Part shown: positions 10,682-22,723 of the stretch, one piece after another
How positions within the stretch are numbered: position 1 is the stretch's first letter
Layout of the letters: the number at the start of each line of letters is the position of its first letter
NCBI GenBank assembly: GCA_029255685.2
Contig: CM055318.2
Coordinates: forward strand, 32,228,001-32,292,000
Direction: 5' to 3'
Length of the DNA stretch: 64,000 bases
DNA from: Silene conica
Lineage: Eukaryota > Streptophyta > Magnoliopsida > Caryophyllales > Caryophyllaceae
Notes under the pieces: model-generated
The model's database searches: none
Seen by the model: the letters and a program-made list of their open reading frames with translations, nothing else
Told to the model about the DNA's origin: nothing
Translations under genes and position numbers: made by a program

Positions 10682-11175
10682 TTTTTTCCATTTTTTTTCA
10701 TTTTCGACCGTGGCCTGGCCAAGGTCGTGTCGTGTTTTTTACCCGACCTTTTTTTTTTTTTTTTTTTCCTTTTCCATATCTAGCAATGTCAACACTCGTA
10801 TTTTTTTTTATTTGTTACACGACAATTTATTATTAATTTTTTTTACACGACAATGTATTTTTTATTTTCCGTCTATAGAATAGGAGATAAGAAGATAGAT
10901 TTCTTTGACGTTGCAGTATTAAATGAAGTATCAACCGTCTAAAAAACTGTCTCATAAACCGTCTAAAAAAAAGTTTCATAAACCGTCTAAAAAAAAAACC
11001 CAAAATCCATCTCAAAAACCGTCTTAAAAACCGTCTCAAGAAAAATACAGAAATCATCATCATCAACGAACGTCAAAACTCAACGCAAGACGTAGGGGCA
11101 AAATGGGAATAAATTGAAAAATAGGGGGCGTAACAAGTAAAACAGGGGGCGTGATATAGCAATGCCTATTTAATT

Positions 11176-11627
11176 GGGTGCTCTTTGTTTTGACACCCTT
11201 GTCTGTTTGTGACAGTAATGAATAACCTAGTTTTATGAGTTAGTTTCACCATGTCAACCCATTTCAACCCTCCCTTCAATAATACACATTACACAATGCC
11301 TTCATTACACCTTCACCTCTTCTCTCATCTCATTTCATTTCAGATTTTCTTGTTTTTTCTCACTATATATGTATATAAAGTGAGCAGCGTATAGTATATT
11401 AAACTGGGTTGTTTAATTTAGTGCTTATTAGTGGATAGTTTAATTGAAGTAATACCAAATAAGACATAGTACTAATAAATAATTTACTAGGGAGTAGATT
11501 ATATATTTGTGGATAGTTGGTTGATGCTCGAAATTGGGCAATATCATACCCGTCTGGGAGTATACAATAAGAAAGAAGAAGTTGAATCTGGGTTGAGTTA
11601 GTTATTCAGTGATTCAGGAAGGAAGGA
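11176..11627 (+). promoter_or_regulatory. Promoter and 5' UTR region of the LRR kinase gene
   Basis: This gap separates the MULE from the start codon. A CT-rich stretch (about 11310-11358) precedes a TATA-like run, CACTATATATGTATATAAAG, at 11361-11380. Transcription would then start near 11405-11415, leaving a 5' UTR of roughly 215 nt. No other gene signal is seen. Confidence 0.4.
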
Positions 11628-14600
11628 ATGCTGCAAGCAGTGTGTTTGATAACACTCTTCTGCCTCCAGCTGGTGTTTGGTACTTGTTCGGAATTCAATG
11701 CTCTTTTGGATCTCAAAAAAGGGTTTACAAATGCCTTTCTACTTGACTCTTGGAATCTTAATTCAATCTCGTCTGACGACCATGATTGTCCACTTAACTG
11801 GCATGGAATTACTTGCTCCAATGGGAATGTACTCTCTATTACGCTTAATCACTCTCGCCTTCTTGGCCACTTTGATTTCACCCTCCTTTCTTCCCTTCAA
11901 CACCTCCGAAACTTGTCTATTCCCGGTAATGCATTCACTGGGACTATCTTACAAATTCCTCTATTTCCGTCTTTGCAGATTTTCGACATTTCTCATAATT
12001 CCTTCCATGGTCCAGTGCCACCTACTTTCACACGCTTCATCCATTTAGTCTCTCTTAATCTCTCGAGAAACAACTTTGACAGCCATCTTCCCACTGGTTT
12101 TCGTAATCTTAACAACCTCACCTACCTTGATTTACACTCCAACAGATTTACGGGGAATCTTATGAATCTTGTCGCAGACTTAGGGGGCCTCATTCTACTT
12201 GATCTCAGCTGCAATCAGTTTGTTGGACACTTAGACATTGGCCTTGGAAGGCCTAGCTTTGTGTCCAATATTCAGTATTTCAATGTAAGCAATAATGCTT
12301 TGGTTGGGGAAATCTTTGCCCATGATGGAATGCCTTTTTTTGACAGTCTTCAACTGCTTGATGCATCCAATAATCACCTCAATGGCACTCTTCCATCCTT
12401 CAACTTTGTCGTCTCCCTTCGTGTTCTTCGACTAGCCAATAATAACTTATCCGGCCCTCTACCTGAGGGGCTTTTCCAAGATAATTCAATGCTTCTTGCG
12501 GAACTAGATCTCAGCGTTAACCAGCTTCAAGGTAATTCATACACTTACAAACTCCGGACAGTTGATGGTCCCAGTTGTTTATGTTCTGCACTCTTATTAC
12601 TCATCAGTTTTACTATTTAGAGTGTGGATGACCCTATTTATCGAGTTTCGTGTAGACATTGGATTTCCATCCAGTAATAATTCCTGTGGTAGATATAGAT
12701 AGCAACACTGTTCTGCACCATGTCCTTCCAGTGAACCGCCTCAATGTTGGAAACGTAAAGCTCTGTTTACTGCTTTCATTATATGAAGACGGATGGCTTA
12801 GTTATTTGACTAGGCACGATCTTATAACTTTTATTGAGCATTGTATTAGGAAGATATCATAAAGCCTGTATACTCAAGTCACTGTACTCACAAATCTTAC
12901 TTTGAGATATTAGGAGTAGTTATCACTGTTTTACAGCCTGAGATCTTCTCTTACATGACTTCTAATGTGAAATATTTTCAAGACTGACACTCAGATTTAG
13001 GTAGCGTCTTTTTGTCATTCATATTTGCCGACTATACTATGTATATACTATACAAAATGACAAGCCCATTGCAGTATCGGTGCATGCTACTTAACTGATC
13101 TACAGATATTAAGATCTGCACATTCATCAGCAACCTCTCCCATAGAACGAAAGGTGCACAGGAAGGTGGATATAAAATACTTGCAGGGAATGAGACATTG
13201 AAGTCTAAGAACACTGTACTGTTGAAAGATTGTTATCATGCAACTATTTTCTTGAAACAAGGTCTCATGTTATAATCAGGCAAACCTTAACTAGAAACTC
13301 TTCCCTTGTACACCTTAACTTGCTAAGTTTGAAAATTATCCATCCATTTTCGTTCTCCTATATATCTGTCTCAGATGATAATATTATTATAAGACTGTCT
13401 CATGTGTGAATCTGCGTAACTCTATTCGTTGTATGTAATCTGTATTGAAAAATTTTCTTCTGCGTTTATTTATATATTTCATTTCCTGCAGGGCCAGTGG
13501 GAAGTATCACATCAACAAGTTTAAGGAGCCTGAATTTGTCTTCAAATCAGCTGTCAGGCCCCTTGCCTATGAAGATTGGGCAATGTGTCACAATTGATTT
13601 AGGCAATAACAAGATTTCAGGCAATCTTTCAAGGATCAAATACTGGGGAAACTATGTAGATGTTATCCAGTTGAGTTCTAACTCTCTGTCAGGGACATTA
13701 CCCGATGAAACTTCCCAGTTTCTTAGACTATCTTCATTTGGGCTATCAAACAACTCCCTCCAAGGAATCCTCCCGCCTATTCTTGGTTCATACCCTGAAC
13801 TGAAAGTGCTTGATCTTAGCTTTAATCAGCTGAGTGGATTCCTGCTTCCTACTCTATTCAGTTCATCAAAATTGACTTATCTGAACTTGTCACACAACAA
13901 CTTCACTGGGCCTATACCTCTCCAAACGTCCTCAGATAATTTGAGTCTAATGTCATTGGATCTTTCAAATAATTTTCTAACTGGAGATTTTCCGTCTGAA
14001 ATAAGTAACTTCCATAACTTACTGTATCTTGACCTGGCGTGTAACAACATTCAAGGTAGCATCCCCTATAAAATATCAGACCAGCTCATCGATCTAAATG
14101 TTTCTTTCAACAATCTCTCAGGAATTGTCCCTGAAAACCTAAGGAGATTTCCAGAAGCAGCATTTCATCCTGGGAATTCTCTACTCATATTGCCTCCATC
14201 TACCTCACCCGGGAGTTCAATGGGTCAGAATCAAAGCAAGAATCGGGCTGTTATTTATTTTATTCTTGCTGCTATTGTTGCGGGTGTTATTATCCTCATT
14301 CTAGTGTTCATGCTCATCTACTACAAATTTCACCTGAAAGAGAATCGGGGAATGGTTCAAAAGGCTAAAAGAGAAGGCAAGCGTTATAAAAGTGGATCTT
14401 CTTCACTCCCTAGCACATCACCTTCCCATACAAGTGTCATCCCATCTGTTGCTACACCAAGTTCAGGCCAGGTGGCTTTTAACTCATCAAAGATGGGAGC
14501 CACACCTGAAGCTGAAAATTCTAGGTCCCGGATGACAAAATGTGAAGATGTTGCTCCCCACGAGTCAATGAAGAGTCATGGTGAAATAAGGCTTCCACTT

Positions 14601-16575
14601 CCCATGCTGTCTTCTTCAAGCCCACCAGCTTCTAAAGCCCAAAACATATTCTCAAATCTTGACACAATGAAGATTGGTCCACAAGAGAATGGCGGAGACT
14701 TGGTATTGTTTGATAGGTCCTTGGTGTTTACTGCTGATCAACTCACATGTTCTCCAGCAGAAGTCATCGGCAGAAGTTGTCATGGAATGTTATATAGAGT
14801 TACACTAGTCAGTGGTGAAATATTGGTAGTTAAGAGATTAAAGGAGGGAATAGCAAAAGGAAAAAAAGAATTTGCCAGAGAAGTTAGAAAGCTTGGAAAT
14901 GTTCGACACCCAAATCTAGTGTCTCTGCAAGGCTATTACTGGGGACAAAGGGAGCATGAGAGGCTTCTTATGTCAAATTATGTTAATTATCCATGCTTAG
15001 GAATCTACTTACAAGGTAAGCTACTGATTATTACTACTGAATCATTCATTGTTGTCTTTGCAACTCACCTGCTGATTATACCTTTTTTTTTCTAACCAAC
15101 TATAGCCTATAATAGTGACAGGAAAAATATAAAACTGTGAATTGTTACGTGTTTTCAAAAAATCCTTTCATCCCTACCTGTAGTTGGCAAAAAATCCTTT
15201 GGTTAGGCTCTTTAATCTTTTGAGGTTTTATTGTTCTACTCCGTATGCTATAGGAGTAATCTGTTAACAGCTAGTACATCACAGGTACGAGAGGGGGAGC
15301 CAGATAGTAACAAGGGGATAGGGACTACCCCAAATGACCTTGTACAATGTAACAATAGATGCAATGAAACAGTTTTGCTCAACTAGAATTTTTTTGCTAC
15401 TACCCACCTGAATCTTTCCTGATACGAATTCTACTCAGAGAATAGAACTCGTGAGTTTGCAGCGGAATTATTTAAACTGAACAGTGACTGAAAATGTCTG
15501 ATTGTCGAATTAGGTATGATTTGAACAGTCGTAAGAACTGTTTAAAAGTAACCGCTAACTTTATGTCGCTTTTATGAAATAAATGTAATAAAGAAAATGC
15601 CCATTTATCACTGAGTTAAGGAATTAATCATACGTTCAGACAGTTACAGAAGGGTTCTTGAAGCAATCACCTAAATGGTTAGATTAGGATTCAATTTTTT
15701 TCCTTGTTTGTTTCGGGAGAGTTCATTGAGTATTTGCTTTTGCTTGTGAAAGATGGCATGTTTTTCATGGAATGTACCAGTCAATGTATTCTGAATACAA
15801 ATCTTATGATGGATCATTCTCAAAAATCTCTTGGTGTATTTAAAACAGGGCCAGTAGGCTAGTGTTGTTATATTGAGACATCGGAACATAATACCAATGC
15901 AAAATTATAATTAAAATGCTTAAAATTCTAATTATGTTATTCCTTCACGTTTAGTTAATATGTTGTCTAGTGGTTTTTGCAGGGTCGGAGCGAAGTAAGA
16001 TTCCGTACTTGTCTTTAGTCAAACAGCTAAAAGTAGCGCGGGATATTAGTGGTTGTTTGGATTATCTACACAATGAGAAAGCCATACCTCATGGCAACCT
16101 CAAGTCAACAAACATATTAATAGACCCTTCGGAAGCAAATACATTGGTCACAGATTACAGTCTCCACCGGCTTCTGGTACCCGCTGGCACGGCTGATCAA
16201 GTTCTTAGTGCAGGTGGTCTTGGTTACCTGCCACCAGAATTCATTAGCTCAAGCACACCATGCCCGTCTTTGAAAAGCGACGTGTATGCTTTTGGCGTTA
16301 TCTTGTTGGAGCTTATAACCGGAAGGAGCTCAGCGGAGATTGTTTCTGCCAATCAGGGTGCAGTTGACTTGACAGATTGGGTGAAATTGCTGGTATCGGA
16401 AAACCGTGCAACTGATTGTTTCGATAAAGCAGGATTAGGTGTTAATTACTCGGAAAATGAGCAGAAAGTATTGGATAGGATATTAGAAGTTGCTTTGAGT
16501 TGCATTCTGCCAGCGCCAGAGAGACCTGACATCAGAGCAGTCTTTCACGATCTCTTGTCCATACAACTAAATTAG
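11628..16575 (+). CDS. LRR receptor-like (pseudo)kinase, three exons
   Basis: Exons are 11628-12531, 13492-15015 and 15983-16575, all with GT-AG borders and matching phases, giving 1006 aa. Domains in order: signal peptide (about 1-19), LRR N-terminal cap with the motif CPLNWHGITC, about 20 leucine-rich repeats to about 520, and a transmembrane helix at about 554-579. A Ser-rich juxtamembrane segment and a kinase domain from about 720 follow. The ATP-binding Lys is present (VVKRL, about K749), but HRD reads HGN (846-848) and DFG reads DYS, so catalysis is doubtful. The closest family I recall is the Arabidopsis At2g27060/GHR1-like LRR-III group of plasma-membrane receptors, which share the degenerate loop. 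Introns are 960 and 967 bp. The ligand is unknown. Confidence 0.93.
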
Positions 16576-17081
16576 AAGGTTTAGCCTAAATTAATTCTTT
16601 TTGTCACACCTTTCAAATTTCCTGCTTTTAATTCCTTCACTTTTTTTCTTCTTTCCTAACTGATAGCCACAAATTATGCGATTACATGTCTCAAAATTTA
16701 TGTAATAACCATTCTTAGACCAAAATTTGTCCAAGTGGACATCATGAATTCTTTGGTGTATTTTACTAAATAAATGCACTTCTCACACAAAATAATTAGA
16801 GTGTACATACCTCCATTTAGAAAATAATTGGAGCATTTATTAAATTCTTTATTCTATTAATACAAGAATATTTAGTGCATTTACATTCATCCATATTATC
16901 AAATAACATAAACAATTGTGCAATACTGGTAGGCCTCTTAGAAAAAGGAAAAAAATACTACTTTAATTTGTTGCAAAACATTGGAAGACGCAATTTTTCA
17001 GTTTTTGTTCGTTTCTAAATTTTTTGATTGCACATTTTCACTTATAAAATTTGTAGACCCCTCATAATTTTAAAATTAATA
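16576..17081. other. 3' flank of the LRR kinase gene and AT-rich spacer
   Basis: It contains the presumed 3' UTR and polyadenylation region. No coding or clear repeat signal is seen before the next MITE. Confidence 0.4.
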
Positions 17082-17350
17082 CTTCCTCCGTTCAAATCCA
17101 AAGCACATATATGCTTTTTGCACAAATATTAAGAAAGATATTAAAAAACTATTAAAAGTACATTTGGAAGTGTGTAAGATGTTTTTTTATTAATTTAAAT
17201 GTGTGATGGTGGATTATAGGTGGGCCATGGAGTGACATTTTATGTAGATAAATGGTTTCCATAAGGGTAGTTTAGCCATTTTGTTTTCTTTTTTAGGAAA
17301 GTGGTAGAGTGGATATGAATGGATGAAAAAAGAAATATATCTAGGTTGGA
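17082..17350 (+). mobile_element. Stowaway-like MITE family S1, copy 2 (3'-eroded)
   Basis: It starts CTTCCTCCGTTCAAATCC after TA and matches the copy at 8237 through GTGGATATGAATGGATG. The right terminus is not intact: after about 17345 the sequence diverges instead of ending in GGAAG-TA. Confidence 0.7.
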
Positions 17351-17792
17351 TGTCTAAATTTCAAAAGTGTTTAGAACAACATTTTGAGCACATTCTTATG
17401 TTAAGCATAGATTAATGTTTTGTAAACTATTAAAAAATTAAAGATGTGTTATATTAATACAAACCGTCTATTTAGAGCAACAACTTTTTTCTAGAGCAAG
17501 AATTTTTCGTGTAAATAAACCCTACTAAATTCATCAATCATTGAAAAAACATTGAATTTCGAGCATTGAAATATAAAAAAACAAAAGAAAAAAACAATTT
17601 TGATAAATTTTTAATATTTTACAAAGATGGAGTAACAACTATTCTTTTCTAATTGGAAAAAAGACGACAATTTGCATGTCTAACTCGATGTGGATTTGAG
17701 TAGGATTGCACCAATCAATGTATTTGATTTTCATTTATATCAATCGCCGACACATTGTACATGTTACATATAATATATTATTGGCTTACTGC

Positions 17793-18491
17793 TAGTGTTG
17801 GCAGTGGGCCGTGCTGGGCTGGCCCGCGTGACGGCCTACCGTGCCAGACCCTATAAAATGGTTCGTTCATGCCGTGTGTTTTGGCTCACCGTGTCGTGTC
17901 GTGCATGGCCCGGTGCCAGAAAGCCCTGTCGCGGCCCGCCCATGGCACGGTGGATTTGTGTGTCGGGTCGTGCCTGGCCCATGGGCCGGCCGTGCCATGT
18001 TCATGGGCCGACCCGCGTGCTACATATTTTTTTTAAAACAATTTTTTTTTACTTGTTCACTTGTTTTATTGTATTTTTAATGTATGCGATTTAATCAAAT
18101 AATTAAGAAACGATGAAAAAAACGAATTTGTTATTAAACGATTAAGAAACGATGTTAAAAAAAACATCAATCTTTTATTAAAAAAGCTTATTTAATTAAA
18201 AATACGATAAATACGACCAACGGCCATATCCCAACGGCAAATAAAGGCCCACCGTGCCACCCACCAGGCCAGTCGTGCCGGGTTGGCGTGCCTGGTGCGT
18301 GTCGTGGCCCACCATGCTTCGGGCCGTGCCGTGCCGTGCCTGGGCACGGAATTTTCGAAAATTTTGCGTCGTAGCCCGGAGGTAGCACGACCGTGCTCGT
18401 GCCGTGCCACCTCGATTACGCCGCCAGGCCGTGCCGTGCTCCGTGTTGGGCCGTGTCGTCCGACGAGCCTCAGCCCATAATGCCATCTCTA
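17793..18491. mobile_element. hAT-like element with GGCCGTGCC subterminal repeats
   Basis: The ends TAGTGTTGGCA and TGCCATCTCTA form imperfect inverted repeats. Flanks CTTACTGC (17785-17792) and CATACCGC (18492-18499) agree at 6 of 8 positions, a decayed 8-bp duplication. Both ends are GC-rich arrays of CGTGCC/GGCACG around an AT-rich core. The long GC-rich frames are artefacts of the repeats. Confidence 0.65.
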
Positions 18492-18499
18492 CATACCGC

Positions 18500-18628
18500 C
18501 AATTAAATAAATGCAAATAGTAATATTATATAAAAAATTAATTTTATTTTATCATATAAAATATGTACATGTCATATATTTTATACATATCATTACTTAC
18601 AGGCTCGTTTGCACGGGCTTAAAACTAG
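18500..18628 (+). mobile_element. Helitron 3' terminus
   Basis: The hairpin GCTCGT-TTGC-ACGGGC (18603-18618) is followed by a short AT stretch and CTAG at 18625-18628, then T. This is the Helitron end signature (hairpin about 10 nt before CTRR). The 5' end was not located. The next MITE inserted directly at the TA after this terminus. Confidence 0.5.
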
Positions 18629-18630
18629 TA

Positions 18631-18913
18631 CTTCCTTCATTCAAATCAAACCTACACCTATTTCATTTTAATCCATTTATATTCAAACTACCACTTTCCT
18701 AATAAAGACAAGAAAATTACTAACTTATCCTTGTGAATACCAATTATTTACACAAAATGTCATTAAATGACTCACCTTTAATCAACGGTCACACATTTAA
18801 ATTAATAAAACAACATCTTACACACTTCCAATTGTACTTTTAATAATTTTTTAACAACTTTCTTAATATTTGTGCAAAAAGCATATATACACTTTGGATT
18901 TGAACGGAGGAAG
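18631..18913 (-). mobile_element. Stowaway-like MITE family S1, copy 3 (inverted)
   Basis: It is the reverse complement of the copies at 8237 and 17082 (for example GTGCAAAAAGCATATATAC, ending GGATTTGAACGGAGGAAG). It is flanked by TA at 18629-18630 and 18914-18915. Length is 283 bp, against 282 bp for copy 1. Confidence 0.8.
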
Positions 18914-18915
18914 TA

Positions 18916-19269
18916 ATATTTAAGAACAAAGAAATTGTTTTTTGGTTTGGAATCAGAAGTTATTGTTAAACTGGTGTCCACCTAGATTTAGACATCCCAA
19001 ACCTAACCCTTCCTTCATCCTCTCACCTTAGAGCCATATCCACCTACCACTATTAGCCTCCACTTCACTATTGTTCTTACCGCCACTCCACCAGCAACCA
19101 CAGCCACGCCAGCAACCACCTTACCAAAAGCCCAACACGGGAGGCACAATATTACGGCGAGACCCTCCACGACCTCCCACTCTACCACCACCATTCTTGA
19201 CATCCCTTTAACTCTATACAAAACAACGAGCAAAACCATAACCCCGACTCCGACCACCACCATTCTCAG
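18916..19269. other. Spacer without recognisable feature
   Basis: The sequence is C/A-rich from 18980 to 19265 (CCACCACC runs). An open frame on the minus strand is low-complexity Val/Gly and is not credible. Confidence 0.4.
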
Positions 19270-21751
19270 TGATACCCGTCGTTGTGGGTGTCAAAGATAA
19301 GATTTATAAAACCAAACTAAAACTATAGATAGTGATAGCAAGGGTCGAACTACAAAAAGACAAAGTTAATTATGTTTGCGAATTTAAAGTCTATCGAAAG
19401 AACAATAAAAAAGGGGGTTTGTTTGTTTTGGTTGAATCTAACAACTATAACGATAAAATAAAAGAAGTCTAGAATAAGGTAAAAGATGATTAGGAACTTC
19501 GGTTCACCATGGCTAAGTCAAGTCAAAAAGGGGTAAAAATTCATGAAACACAACCTCAGGAAACGTGAGTAAGCCCTTCGATCATTATTCATTCAAAACC
19601 TTACGGTCTACGGGTTTCCTAGAAAAGCACAAAGCTTTCGCTCACAGACAATTCTAAATCTATCGATAAACCTATTCCACTAATCTTTCAATCTAGTAGA
19701 ATGAATTTAGCAACAGAAAATAAGATCGGTACAAAGTTCATACAACCGGTGAAAAACCTAATTCGCCATGGTTCCCCTAATTCCTAATCAAGAGAATTAG
19801 CTACTCATAAACAAGAAATTAATACTAACGAATCTAGTAAAATCAATGTGAGATGACATGTTTATAAAATAAAAACTAAGAGAGAAAGCAATTAAACTAA
19901 AATAATAAGAACATGAGAAATTAGGGATTGAAACAATAAAGAAACAAGATTGCATTAATACTTACTAAAGGAACGGAATTCGATGAACAAGATTGATAAT
20001 GGAGTCTCCTCTCTCTACCGTCTAATGTGTTTTTTCAATAATAAAAAGCTTAACCTAATTCTAATTATTGTTCTCCTCTAATAGTCTCGAAATTACAAGG
20101 TTAAAAGAAAGACCAAAAATAAAATAAAAGACTGCTCAGCACGTGAAGTGGTCGACCGACCGGACATCGTGGTCGGTCGACTGCTTATGCTGTAAGTTAA
20201 GTCTTCTAACATGGCACACGTGACTGGTCGGTCGACCGATCTCTGCTTCCAGCAACTTCTGATCTCCTTGCACGCCTCCCAAAGTAGCGAGTTCGGATTC
20301 CTTTCTTGTGAGTTGCCCTAAGAAAGCCTCTGGGGGACGATTAAAGCTTGGTTTAGCTCACTTTTGCTTATTCCTACATTTAAAACATAGAACTGCCAAA
20401 GTAAACCGTTTCGGGAGAAAAGGTAGCTTAAAGCTAACAAATAAGCATAGAAATACGTGCCAAAACTGTAAATAAAGTGTATAGAATATGCACGTATCAA
20501 ATCCCCCCAAATCAAACCTTGGTTGTCCCCAAGCAAGCACTATGACTCGACTAAAACTTCTAAAGAAACGAATTTCATGCTCAGAACCAAACAAAACGCC
20601 ATGCCTAACCAATTTTACTCTCAACATCCAAGCAAATTGTCAAATGAAAACGAGTTGAACATGTTAAGGAAAAATGCTAAACCTTCGACCTTGCAAGACT
20701 CGGTCATATTGGACTCTCACGGATCACTCATTCGCTCAAACAAGCACAAGATAAGATATATGTGAAAGACATAAAAATGATCAAAAATTAGACTCTCACC
20801 TATCTACGTCCCGTAAGAACATGCCTGCAATCTAACATGAACAAAGTCCTCTACAACCGTACATATGCATTCCACCACTGTAATGACCATGACACATGCC
20901 GAGGCAATTTGGGGATTGTGAGGCTAGGGTTAAGAAAAGGCTAAAATGAATTTGGGAAAGAGGAGTTAAACCGAGCTAACGACCGTCAAACCAAACTGTA
21001 ACCACTTATTCCCGCCTCCAAAACCACACCAATGCTTAAATTTCACAAGCAAACAACTCACCAATCCTCCTTTAAACCGCATCGTAAACTTCCCCCAAAG
21101 GATTCAAATAAAATATGGGAGTGAGAATCGCCAACAAACAAAAAGCTTTCAAGTGCGCGATCCTTTTTTTTAAACATAAACTTCCCACAGTACATCGATC
21201 ATGGTCGACCGACCGTCATGTCTAGTCGGTCGACCACCCAGTTAATCCAGAAAGTTTCTGCTTTGCTTTCCTTTTTTTTTCATATTGAGCTTCTTTTTTT
21301 TTCAATTCTTTCCGAACTCAACTCCCTTCCTTTTCATCAATTCCCACAGCTTCCAATGAGGGCCAAATAACCAAAATATGATCAAAGCAGTCCCACTATA
21401 CCATGTTACTAGCTCGGCTAGGGTAGGCTAATTTAGTATGTAGTATATGGGATAAAAGGCAATTTGGCTATGTGAGGTTTTGATACCCGTCGTTGTGGGT
21501 GTCAAAGATAAAATTTATAAAAACCAAACTAAAACTATAGATAGTGATAGTAAGGGTCGAACCACAGAGAGACAAAGTTAATTATGTTTGCGAATTTAAA
21601 GTCTATTGAAAGAACAATAAAATGGGGTTTGTTTGTTTTGTTTGAAACTAACAACTAAGACGATAAAATAAAGGAAGTCTAGAACAAGGCAAAAAAGGAT
21701 GATTGGAAACTTCAGTTCACCATGGCTAAGATAAGTCAGAAAACGGTAAAC
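19270..21751 (-). mobile_element. Short Tat-like LTR element (LARD/deletion derivative)
   Basis: A complete LTR spans 19270-20499 (TGATAC...GTATCA). The start of a second LTR, about 90% alike, lies at 21481-21751 and is cut by a copia insertion. On the minus strand the internal region ends TTGCTTGGGGACAACCAAGG, then a G-rich polypurine tract abutting TGATACG, as seen in Tat/Athila gypsy elements; the element therefore runs leftwards. Only about 980 bp of interior remain, without pol. The LTR and interior both carry GGTCGACCGACC palindromes (near 20150, 20226 and 21203). Confidence 0.65.
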
Positions 21752-22723
21752 TGTGGGAAAATATCTGTATATATACCCAATTCTTTATATGCAGGATTAT
21801 AACAAATTTATAATGTACGATTTATAGTCATAAACGAAGAACAAGATACAAAGATTGGGATTAAGAATTATACTTTTGTCCTTGCAAAGGCCTAAGATCA
21901 GATATCAAAACAGATATCCTCCTAATCGTTGCACCCAAGATGTCCTGAGAAATACCCTTTCCTGAGCTAGAAATTGAAAAATTACCTTTAATTTTGTGTA
22001 AGATGAAAGTTAGAGAGAGAGAGAGAGGAGGGAAGTAGTCGTGTAACTCGTACCCTTTAAGTACAGAGTGAATGCCCTATTTATAGCTACAAACAACCTT
22101 GCTATTAGACATCAACTAGGATTCCCCAAATCGGTATTTGATTCTACCTACAACACTTCACAACAACTGAACAACTTAATAATTGCTCAGACCGAAATTC
22201 TATCTTTATAGAATCGGTTATATCGCTCTCTCTTGTGTAATGTTTTATCTTATACATATCTTATATTTATAATCCACTAATTAAATATAACCTTTTATAT
22301 TTAATTAAATCATTTAATTTTTATTAAATAATTTCATTACACATAATTAAATATAACATTTTATATTTAATTACGAATTAACATTTTAATTCGTCTTAGC
22401 TAATATTATTTAATCAGTATTAAATAATTATGTCATCATTACATTGACTAACCGTTTAGTCGTGACTAACCGTTTAGTCGTATAGGGTATCAATATGATT
22501 ACATTTTCATCTAATCATATCTCTCAGATTTCATCCTTTAGGTGTGACTCTTAGGGACCAGTTGATTACCGCCATCTGTATGACAATAACGTCAAACTTT
22601 CTAGCAAGCCAACCGTTATTGATAAACGTGAATCAACTGGCTAAAATACAAAGTATACCATGTGTTCCTTTAAGAGATTTATACGTGTTGTCGCACTAAC
22701 TGTTGAGGACACTAGCTCCAACA
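21752..22723 (-). mobile_element. Copia element 1: 3' LTR
   Basis: It runs TGTGGGAAAATATC...AGCTCCAACA (plus orientation) and is 972 bp long. On the minus strand it is preceded by the polypurine tract ACAAGTGGGAGATTG, which is typical of plant copia elements. It contains GTTGCACCCAAGATG(T/A)CCTGAG and AGGTGTGACTCTTAGGGACCA blocks that recur in the LTRs at 25677 and 42636. Confidence 0.8.

Larger units (their letters stand above)
8950..11166. mobile_element. Mutator-like element (MULE) carrying a tRNA-Leu-like gene
   Basis: Long terminal inverted repeats (about 90 bp) open with (GGC)ATTGCTATATCACGC and include CTTGTTACGCC and CCCATTTTGCCCC. The right copy at about 11090-11166 is the reverse complement. 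The flanks are TATTTAATC (8941-8949) and TATTTAATT (11167-11175), an 8/9-matched 9-bp duplication as expected for MULEs. The left TIR is split by a hAT-like element. The interior holds facing arrays of GAGACGGTTTT and its complement, and the tRNA-like gene at 10600. No transposase is encoded. Net of the insertion the element is about 1.2 kb. Confidence 0.8.

Noticed and set aside
17795-18516. Several overlapping Arg/Gly/Pro-rich frames on both strands
   Set aside because: They come from CGTGCC/GGCACG repeats of the hAT-like element and have no domain.
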